From Candidatus Nitrosopumilus sp. (lineage in GTDB: Archaea > Thermoproteota > Nitrososphaeria > Nitrososphaerales > Nitrosopumilaceae): a stretch of DNA of 36,522 nt. A program made the translations under genes and the position numbers. Below are positions 29,011 to 36,522 of the stretch, piece by piece. Numbering within the stretch: position 1 is the stretch's first letter; each line of letters opens with the position of its first letter. A model generated the notes under the pieces. That model saw only the letters and a list, made by a program, of their open reading frames with translations. It did no database searches and had not been told where the DNA came from. The stretch covers positions 1 to 36,522 of the forward strand of contig JAHELP010000008.1 in the NCBI GenBank assembly GCA_024644105.1, in the 5' to 3' direction.

Positions 29011-30206
29011 GTTTTTGTTGACCTTTTCTTTTGTAATTTATTAGCTTCTGTTGACTGCATTCCCCATAATTCTACAAATCCTTTGGCCATTCTTTGATCA
29101 AATGTTGATTCTACACCATATGTTGCAATATCATGACTGTACAATGAATTACTAGACTTTCTTCCAACAACTCTGAGACTACCTTTGTACAGTTTTAGTT
29201 TCACTGTACCTGAGACTGGTTTTTGTGATGCTTCAATAAATCCATCTAGGTCTGTTTTTAATGGATCTTGCCAAAGTCCTGAATATACCAAATATGACCA
29301 TTCATCATCAATTATTGATTTGAATTTATTTTCATGTTTAGTGTGCACCATTTTTTCTAAATCTGTATGAGCTTCAATTAAGCAAGTTGCTGCTGGGGTT
29401 TCATACACTTCACGAGATTTTATTCCGACAACCCTATCTTCAATATGATCCACTATTCCTACTCCGGCATTGCCAGCTTTCTTGTTGATATATTCAACTA
29501 ATTTTACAGGTTCCATTGTTTTACCATCTACTCCAACTGGAATTCCTTTATTGAATTTGATTTCCAAGTATGTTGGTTTATCTGGCAAATTTTTTGTTTT
29601 AACCCAAATGAATGCATCATCTGGTGGTTCATTATATGGATCTTCTAACACACCGCCTTCAATTGCACGTCCCCAAAGATTTTGATCAATACTAAATTTT
29701 TTTGCAACAGTATCAATTTCAATTCCATGTTTTTTTGCAAATTTTAATTCTGTATCTCTATCCAAATTTTTATCTCGTATAGGAGCTATAATTGGAAGAT
29801 CTGAACCAGAACGTAATGTAATATCGAATCTTACTTGATCATTTCCTTTCCCAGAACAACCATGTGCCAGTGATGTTACTTTTTCTTTTTTTGCTATTTC
29901 TAAAACTTTTTCTGCAATTAATGGTCTAGCAAGTGCTGTAGCAAGACAATATTTTTTTTGATAAAGTGCATTTGCTTTTATTGAAGGAAAAATGTAATCT
30001 TTGACAAATTCTTTTCTAGCATCAATATTGTAATGTTTTTTTACACCAAGTTTTTTTGCTTTTGCAGCAATTTTTTTCCAATCATCTCCTTGGCCTACAT
30101 CTACAGTTACTGTGATGACATCCATATCGTGTTCGTCTTGTAGATATTTTACAACAACAGATGTGTCGAGTCCACCTGAAAATGCAAGAATTCCTTTTTG
30201 AGTCAT
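29007..30206 (-). CDS. argG: Argininosuccinate synthase
   Basis: KGILAFSGGLDTSVVVKYLQ, AHGCSGKGNDQVRFD; ATG at 30206 (MTQKGILAF) preferred to the track's 30257. Confidence 0.96.
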   Translation of the reverse strand: MTQKGILAFSGGLDTSVVVKYLQDEHDMDVITVTVDVGQGDDWKKIAAKAKKLGVKKHYNIDARKEFVKDYIFPSIKANALYQKKYCLATALARPLIAEKVLEIAKKEKVTSLAHGCSGKGNDQVRFDITLRSGSDLPIIAPIRDKNLDRDTELKFAKKHGIEIDTVAKKFSIDQNLWGRAIEGGVLEDPYNEPPDDAFIWVKTKNLPDKPTYLEIKFNKGIPVGVDGKTMEPVKLVEYINKKAGNAGVGIVDHIEDRVVGIKSREVYETPAATCLIEAHTDLEKMVHTKHENKFKSIIDDEWSYLVYSGLWQDPLKTDLDGFIEASQKPVSGTVKLKLYKGSLRVVGRKSSNSLYSHDIATYGVESTFDQRMAKGFVELWGMQSTEANKLQKKRSTKT

Positions 30207-30338
30207 AAAACATCTTTTCCGTCGTATTTTCGAATTTATCTTTTGTGATAGGCTCAAATTAAATTATTTTTAAAAAATTTCTGACTAGCTTGAGCTAAAA
30301 TTCGATGATTATTTAACCGCCAAATATAACGCTGTTTT

Positions 30339-31367
30339 ATGAAAACTCGAGCTATAATTGCTACTAGTATTGTGGGTATTATCGTATTATCTGTGATAGG
30401 AATATCTCTTAATTCTAACGCAGAATCAAATGAAAATAAGATTAGAATTGCATATTTTCCAAACATAGGACACGCCATTCCTATTGTAGGGATGGAAAAA
30501 GGATTTTTTGAAACAAATCTAGGTGAGCAAGTTACAATAGAAACCCGTGTTTTTGATAGTGGTCCTCAAGCTATAGAATCTCTATTTGCCAATTCAATTG
30601 ACTTGGCATATGTTGGACCTGGTCCTGCAATTAATGGATTTTTAAATTCTGAAAACCACAGCATAAAGATTCTTGCCGGGGCTGCAAGTGGTGGAGCAAG
30701 TTTCATTGTTCATCCCCAATCTAAAATAAATATGGCATCGGATTTTTCTGGTAAAAAAATTGCTGCCCCTCAAATTGGAAATACTCAAGATGTATCATTA
30801 AGATACTACCTGTCTGAAAATGGATTAAAAACAGCTGACAAAGGTGGCTCTGTAATAGTCTACAATATTCCAAATCCTGATATTTACACATTATTTGTTA
30901 AAGGTGAAATTGATGGCGCATGGGTTGCAGAACCTTGGGCTACAATTTTAGAAACTGAACTAAATGGAAAACGATTGTTCTTTGAGGAAGATCTTTGGCC
31001 TAATCAAGAATTTGCATCCGTTCTTTTAATAGGAAATGTAAATTTTATTGAAAAAAATCCTGTTTTGTTTACAAATTTTTTGGATTCACATCATAAAACC
31101 GCAGATTGGATTTATCAAAATCCTGTTGAAACTAGAAATGTGTTTAACACTTTTTTAAAATCCCATTTGGGACAATCTTTATCTGATGAAGTTGTGGATA
31201 TTGCATTATCTAATCTTGTAATTACTGCAAATCCAATCCCTGATTCTGTTTATTCATTTGCAGAAAAAGCAGATTCTTTAGGTTATCTTGGAAGAAATGG
31301 ATATGATTTGTCTGGAATTTTTTACCTCTTTGATACAAATTCCATTGAAGGGGATAATACCACATGA
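30339..31367 (+). CDS. ABC transporter substrate-binding protein (nitrate/sulfonate/taurine SsuA/TauA-like)
   Basis: N-terminal hydrophobic segment; IRIAYFPNIGHAIPIVGMEKGFF, SIDLAYVGPGPAINGFL, GEIDGAWVAEPWA. Confidence 0.88.
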   Translation: MKTRAIIATSIVGIIVLSVIGISLNSNAESNENKIRIAYFPNIGHAIPIVGMEKGFFETNLGEQVTIETRVFDSGPQAIESLFANSIDLAYVGPGPAINGFLNSENHSIKILAGAASGGASFIVHPQSKINMASDFSGKKIAAPQIGNTQDVSLRYYLSENGLKTADKGGSVIVYNIPNPDIYTLFVKGEIDGAWVAEPWATILETELNGKRLFFEEDLWPNQEFASVLLIGNVNFIEKNPVLFTNFLDSHHKTADWIYQNPVETRNVFNTFLKSHLGQSLSDEVVDIALSNLVITANPIPDSVYSFAEKADSLGYLGRNGYDLSGIFYLFDTNSIEGDNTT

Positions 31368-32128
31368 CTAAACTCGAGGCAAAAAATATTGTAAAATATT
31401 TTAGTCATGATTCTCACAAACTCAAAGCTCTTGGAGGCATTAATCTCAAAGTCGAAGCCGGAGACTTTGTATGCTTGGTTGGTCCTTCAGGATGTGGTAA
31501 ATCTACATTTTTGCGCATTGTTGCAGGCTTGGAAAAACCTGATGAAGGACAAATTCTCTTTGATGGTAGAAATGTTACTGAAACTGGACCTGAAAGAATC
31601 ATGGTGTTTCAGGAGGGGGCATTGTTTCCATGGCTCAAAGTTCAGGATAATGTAGAATTTGGATTAAAAATGGCTGGTATTCCAAAAGAAGAACGGAGCA
31701 AAATATCTCATAGATATTTGGATATGATGCAATTAACTAAATTTGCAGATTCTTATGTTTATCAACTATCTACTGGAATGAAACAGCGTGTAGCTATTGC
31801 AAGAGCCCTTGTAATGGATCCTGATGTATTGCTAATGGATGAGCCATTTGCTGCACTTGATGCACAGACTCGTGATTTACTATTAGTTGAAATGCAATTG
31901 ATTTGGGAGAAAACAAAAAAGACAATTTTGTTTGTAACTCATAGTGTTTCTGAAGCTGCAGTACTTGGAACCAAAGTTGCAATTTTTAGTAATCGTCCAT
32001 CTGTAATTAAAAAAGAAGTTGACAATAATTTCCCAAGACCTAGAGTAACTGAGGATGAATCCTTACTTAAATTCCAACAAGATATCTTGACAGAGCTTAG
32101 ACCTGAGGTAAAGAAAAGACAAGAGTGA
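31364..32128 (+). CDS. ABC transporter ATP-binding protein (TauB/SsuB-like)
   Basis: VGPSGCGKSTFLRI Walker A, LSTGMKQRVAIARAL signature, DVLLMDEPFAALD Walker B. Confidence 0.95.
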   Translation: MTKLEAKNIVKYFSHDSHKLKALGGINLKVEAGDFVCLVGPSGCGKSTFLRIVAGLEKPDEGQILFDGRNVTETGPERIMVFQEGALFPWLKVQDNVEFGLKMAGIPKEERSKISHRYLDMMQLTKFADSYVYQLSTGMKQRVAIARALVMDPDVLLMDEPFAALDAQTRDLLLVEMQLIWEKTKKTILFVTHSVSEAAVLGTKVAIFSNRPSVIKKEVDNNFPRPRVTEDESLLKFQQDILTELRPEVKKRQE

Positions 32129-32892
32129 TAATTTTGGCAAAGAACTTTACACCTCATAGAATTGCATTTTATATTGGAATAGTTGTAGTATGGCAAATTG
32201 TTGCTATGACTGGAGTATGGCCTGATAACATATTTCCATCTCCATATGAAGTTGCTGAAGATTTAGCTTATGGCGCAGCTGATGGTGGTTTGCTATATGG
32301 AATTGCAACTAGTATGTGGAGACTTGGTATTGGATTGGCAATTGCAATTGGTGGTGGAATAATACTTGGAATATTTATGGCAAGAGTTGAAGTAATCAAT
32401 CAAACTGTAGGTTCCTTAGTATTGGGATTACAATCAATTCCATCAATTGCTTGGGTACCATTGGCAATACTTTGGTTTGGATTAACAGATGGTGGAATAA
32501 TTTTTGTTACTGCAATTGGAGCAATTTTTGCAGTTACAATTAACACCTATACTGGAGTGAAAAATATCAATCCACATTTTATTGAGGCTGCAAGAAATAT
32601 GGGTGCAAAGGGAAGTCAGTTGATTACTGCGGTGTTAATTCCTGCAGCATTCCCATACATGATTTCTGGCTTTAAACAAGGCTGGGCCTTTGCCTGGAGA
32701 GGAGTTATTGGTGCAGAAATCTTGTTCTCCTTCCTAGGATTGGGATTCCTACTCAATGCTGGCCGTTCTCTAAACGATGTGTCTCAAGTAATTGGAATTA
32801 TGATTGTAATAATGGCAATTGGTTTGGTAGTTGATGGTGTAATTTTCAAGAGACTTGAAAACAAAGTAATGTCTCGTTGGGGATTAAGATAG
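32125..32892 (+). CDS. ABC transporter permease (TauC/SsuC-like)
   Basis: EAARNMGAKGSQLITAVLIPAAFPYMISGFKQGWAFAWRGVIGAE, EAA-loop and SsuC-like C-terminus. Confidence 0.93.
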   Translation: MIILAKNFTPHRIAFYIGIVVVWQIVAMTGVWPDNIFPSPYEVAEDLAYGAADGGLLYGIATSMWRLGIGLAIAIGGGIILGIFMARVEVINQTVGSLVLGLQSIPSIAWVPLAILWFGLTDGGIIFVTAIGAIFAVTINTYTGVKNINPHFIEAARNMGAKGSQLITAVLIPAAFPYMISGFKQGWAFAWRGVIGAEILFSFLGLGFLLNAGRSLNDVSQVIGIMIVIMAIGLVVDGVIFKRLENKVMSRWGLR

Positions 32893-32897
32893 AAAAT

Positions 32898-33998
32898 CTA
32901 TTTTTTAATTTTCAATGATACTATAAATGCGCAAATAATTATTACAATTGCAAAATACATTACGGCAACATAATCAAATGCAAATGCAATAGCACCTGCA
33001 ACTACTGGACCAATCACTGTTGCAATAGATAAAGTTGAACTAAATATTCCCGTTGATGTTGAACGAGGGTTGTTCTCCATCAAGTGAAAGTTTCCACCAA
33101 TGAACAAAAATGCCCACGTTGCTCCAACTAGAGCCATAAACGGCATTGCCATCCACCATTCTGTAACTAGAGATAAACCTACAAAAACAAATGTTGTACA
33201 TCCAATTCCAATTTTAAATTTTGTTACATTGGAAAGATGAATTTTACTTGCCATTACATTCATCAAAATAAATGCTGTCAGTGTATTTGCTACATACACT
33301 ATTGAAATATGATATAATTCTCCACCTAATTTTTCTACAATCATTATTGGAAGAATAACCCATACTGCTGCTGCACCAATATGTCTTAGTAATAATGATA
33401 AAAATAGAAATTTATTTTTTGAAATTACTTTTTTCGTAGTACCTGGAGTTATCTCTTTTACTTGTTCAGGATTTGGAAGTTTAATTGTAAATAATAAACC
33501 AATCAAAAACGAGGCTGCACTTAATATGAAAATTAACTTTAGATCATTTGCAATTCCTGCTGCTGCAATTCCTGCAAGCCATCCTAAGGCATGAAATGAG
33601 ATTACTGTTGCGGCTCTCTTTTTGTCAATATTTGCCTCATAGGTATATGCAATCATTGCAGGAATCATGATTCCACTTGCAACACCAGCTGCTATTCTTA
33701 CCAAGAAAAACATACCAAGATCATCTGCAAAATAATGTAATCCAAATGCTATGGCGCATCCAATGAAACCTATTCTGATGAATTTGAGCCTGGTTCCTTT
33801 CTTATCTGAGTGTCTTCCGAAATAGATTTCAGATATAATCTGAGCAAAACTAAATGATGCCACTAGTAGTCCAATTTCAAAGATAGATTCTGTGACTCCC
33901 TTTGCAATAATAGGCATGAAAACAAAGATTATCGAAATTCCAGCATGTTGAAAGAATGTAGCACTACGAACTAGATTGTTAACCTGAGACTTTTGCAT
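32898..33998 (-). CDS. MFS transporter
   Basis: Multi-TM protein with YFGRHSDKKGTRLKFIRIG MFS loop motif. Confidence 0.87.
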   Translation of the reverse strand: MQKSQVNNLVRSATFFQHAGISIIFVFMPIIAKGVTESIFEIGLLVASFSFAQIISEIYFGRHSDKKGTRLKFIRIGFIGCAIAFGLHYFADDLGMFFLVRIAAGVASGIMIPAMIAYTYEANIDKKRAATVISFHALGWLAGIAAAGIANDLKLIFILSAASFLIGLLFTIKLPNPEQVKEITPGTTKKVISKNKFLFLSLLLRHIGAAAVWVILPIMIVEKLGGELYHISIVYVANTLTAFILMNVMASKIHLSNVTKFKIGIGCTTFVFVGLSLVTEWWMAMPFMALVGATWAFLFIGGNFHLMENNPRSTSTGIFSSTLSIATVIGPVVAGAIAFAFDYVAVMYFAIVIIICAFIVSLKIKK

Positions 33999-34110
33999 AA
34001 ATATACATAAAATTAACTTGCACCTAATTTCAACATACGTATCACCTCTACAATTCTTTGTGGATTTTTCTGAAAAGAGTTAAACTGTGTTGGAATATTT
34101 TGAAATTAGT

Positions 34111-35073
34111 ATGACAGAGAAAGAACCATTTCTTGATGCAATGAAAAATCGTATCTTATTGTTTGATGGTGCTATGGGAACTGAAATCCAGAGACATGAC
34201 CCAAAACCTGAAGACTTTCCTAATAATCAAGATGGTTTTAATGATGGCTTAGTAATTACACACCCTGAATGGATTAAACAAATTCACAGAAATTATTTAG
34301 ATGCTGGTGCTGATTGCATTGAAACAAATTCTTTTGGTTCAAATAAAATTAAACTTGATGAATATGGTTTTGGAGATCAAACCATTGAATTTAATAAAAA
34401 AATTGCAACACTTGCATCCGAAGTTTGTGCAGAATATTCTGATAAACCAAGATATGTGATTGGTTCAATGGGTCCAACTGGATACCTTCCAAGTTCTAAT
34501 GATCCAGATTTGGGTCAAAAACCTCTTGATGAAATACGTGAAGCATTTGAATTACAAGCTGAGGGATTGATTCTTGGTGGAGTTGATGCACTACTAATTG
34601 AAACAAGTCAAGACATTCTCGAAGTAAAATTAGTTATTGAGGCTTGTCATAACGCTAGAAAAAAAACAGGTAAAAAAATTCCAATTATTGCAAATACTAC
34701 TTTGGATCAATATGGAAAAATGTTACTTGGAACAAATATCCAAGCTGCATACACTACTGTCTCTGATATGGGTATTGATGTATTTGGATTGAATTGTTCA
34801 ACTGGTCCAATTGAGATGACTCCTAGTGTTCAATGGCTTGATGAACAAAATGAACATAATGTGCTAGTCGTTCCAAATGCTGGTATGCCTGAAAATGATG
34901 GTGGTCAAGCAGTTTACAAGATGACTCCTGAAAAAATGGGTAAGGCATTGGGAGATTTTCTTAATGATTACAAAAAAGTTCGAATCATTGGCGGTTGTTG
35001 TGGGACAAATCCTGAACACATCAAGGCTTTGAGGAAAGTAATTGACGAAAAAGCCAACTCTATCGAGGGTTAA
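34111..35073 (+). CDS. Homocysteine S-methyltransferase domain protein (stand-alone N-terminal module of split MetH)
   Basis: ILLFDGAMGTEIQR, ETNSFGSNKIKL, GLNCSTGP and GGCCGTNPEHI zinc-cysteine motifs. ATG at 34111 preferred over TTG at 34087. Confidence 0.9.
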   Translation: MTEKEPFLDAMKNRILLFDGAMGTEIQRHDPKPEDFPNNQDGFNDGLVITHPEWIKQIHRNYLDAGADCIETNSFGSNKIKLDEYGFGDQTIEFNKKIATLASEVCAEYSDKPRYVIGSMGPTGYLPSSNDPDLGQKPLDEIREAFELQAEGLILGGVDALLIETSQDILEVKLVIEACHNARKKTGKKIPIIANTTLDQYGKMLLGTNIQAAYTTVSDMGIDVFGLNCSTGPIEMTPSVQWLDEQNEHNVLVVPNAGMPENDGGQAVYKMTPEKMGKALGDFLNDYKKVRIIGGCCGTNPEHIKALRKVIDEKANSIEG

Positions 35074-35105
35074 GTATTTAGAAAAACGGATGTGATTTTA
35101 CAACA

Positions 35106-36522
35106 TTGACAGTTCCAAGAGTAAGTTCAGCATTAAAAGCAGTAGATCTTAAACAAATTCCTGCCCCTTTAATTATTGGTGAGAGAATTAATACTCAGGG
35201 TTCTCGAAAAGCCAAGAAACTAGTCCTTGAAGATGATTTTGATGGTTTAGTTGATTTGGGTAGAATTCAAGTTGAGGATGGAGCTCATTGTCTTGATGTT
35301 TGTGTTGCAACCACTGAACGAGCAGATGAAAAAGAGTTTATGCTAAATTTAGTTAAAAGATTAAGTTTAGAGATAGATGCACCACTTGTAATTGATTCAA
35401 CTGATCCTGAAGTCATAGAAGCTTCAGTAACTCAAATTCCTGGAAGACCAATAATCAATTCAATAAATCTTGAAGGTGATGGTAGTCGCTTTGAAAAATT
35501 AGCTCCTATAATGGCAAAGTATGGCTTACCTGCAATTGCATTGTGTATTGGACCTGAAGGAATGGCAAAAACACCTCAACAAAAAGTTAGCACTGCTGAA
35601 TTACTTTTTGAAACAGGAAAAAAATATGGATTAAAAATTGAGCAATTTATCTTTGATGTTCTTACATTTACTTTGGCAACTGGAGAGGATGAATTCCTTG
35701 ATGCAGGCAAAAATACACTTGAAGGAATTAGATTAGTTAAAGAAAAATTTCCAAATTGTTTCACTACCTTAGGTCTAAGTAACATTAGCTTTGGTCTTTC
35801 ACCCTATGCTAGAAAAATTCTAAATTCTGCATTTTTGTACCATGCAGTAAAGACTGGTCTTGACACTGCAATAGTTAATGCAAAAGAGATAATCCCATAC
35901 AGTGAGATTGATGAGAAAGAGAGAAAACTTGCAGACGATCTAATCTTTAACACACATCCAAATGCCTTATCTGATTTGATTGCCCATTTTGAGAATGCAG
36001 GGCCTCAAAATACTACTGATTCAAAGAAAATTGATGTTGATCCTTCATGGCCTGCAGGCAAACGCGCAAACTTTAGAATTGTAAATAGGCTAAAAGATGG
36101 AATTCAAAATGATGTTGTCTCTGCTATTGCAGAGAAGCTTGAAAAAAGTGACATTGTCAAAGATTCTGAAGGAATTTTGTCCCTTGATTTACCAAAAGAG
36201 TCTACACATGATGGTGCAATTAAAACTCTCAATGAGGATTTACTTCCCGCTATGAAAGAGGTTGGTGACAAATTTGGTGCAGGTGAACTAATCTTACCAT
36301 TTGTTCTAAAATCTGCAGAATGTATGAAAGCAGCAGTTGCAGAATTAGAAAAATATCTAGTTAAAGAAGAGGGTACAAGTAAGGGTGTACTTGTTTTAGG
36401 TACTGTTTATGGTGATGTTCATGACATTGGAAAAAATCTTGTAAAGACTATTTTTCAAAATAATGGATATACCGTTCATGATTTAGGAAAACAGGTTCCA
36501 TTACAAAAATTCCTTGAAAAAA
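35106..36522 (+). CDS. metH: Methionine synthase C-terminal module (pterin-binding plus cobalamin-binding), partial at window edge
   Basis: Open frame TTG ACA GTT..., IIGERINTQGSRK, LVIDSTDPEVIEA, and B12 motif LGTVYGDVHDIGKNLV; absent from the ORF track because no stop lies in the window. Confidence 0.9.
   Translation, partial: MTVPRVSSALKAVDLKQIPAPLIIGERINTQGSRKAKKLVLEDDFDGLVDLGRIQVEDGAHCLDVCVATTERADEKEFMLNLVKRLSLEIDAPLVIDSTDPEVIEASVTQIPGRPIINSINLEGDGSRFEKLAPIMAKYGLPAIALCIGPEGMAKTPQQKVSTAELLFETGKKYGLKIEQFIFDVLTFTLATGEDEFLDAGKNTLEGIRLVKEKFPNCFTTLGLSNISFGLSPYARKILNSAFLYHAVKTGLDTAIVNAKEIIPYSEIDEKERKLADDLIFNTHPNALSDLIAHFENAGPQNTTDSKKIDVDPSWPAGKRANFRIVNRLKDGIQNDVVSAIAEKLEKSDIVKDSEGILSLDLPKESTHDGAIKTLNEDLLPAMKEVGDKFGAGELILPFVLKSAECMKAAVAELEKYLVKEEGTSKGVLVLGTVYGDVHDIGKNLVKTIFQNNGYTVHDLGKQVPLQKFLEK

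Noticed and set aside
31407-31655. Alternative-frame ORF within the ABC ATPase
   Set aside because: Overlaps a confident ATPase with intact Walker motifs.

Overview
This is an AT-rich, gene-dense archaeal chromosome segment. It is best explained as a marine ammonia-oxidising archaeon (Nitrososphaerota, Nitrosopumilus-like). The evidence is a eukaryote-type topoisomerase IB, an ADP-forming acyl-CoA synthetase next to an enoyl-CoA hydratase (the HP/HB carbon-fixation pair), archaeal DnaG, a proteasome alpha subunit, and cupredoxin and LysW-type lysine/arginine genes. It looks like core genome: I found no CRISPR array, rRNA, transposase or prophage. The most striking region is about 21.1-30.2 kb, a LysW-carrier-protein lysine/arginine cluster with two LysW genes, both missing from the supplied ORF track because they are only 55 aa. 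One (with argG and ArgX-like genes) ends in the canonical EDWGE. The other (with homocitrate synthase, LysX-like and LysK genes) ends in EDWGQ, so it lacks the C-terminal glutamate to which substrates are normally attached. Other observations include an intron-containing tRNA-Met with a non-canonical intron position, a PII protein with a shortened T-loop, a cupredoxin lacking the axial Met, an HTH-fused RibL, and several perfect inverted repeats at promoters, leaders and gene ends. Product calls come from reading protein motifs without database searches.
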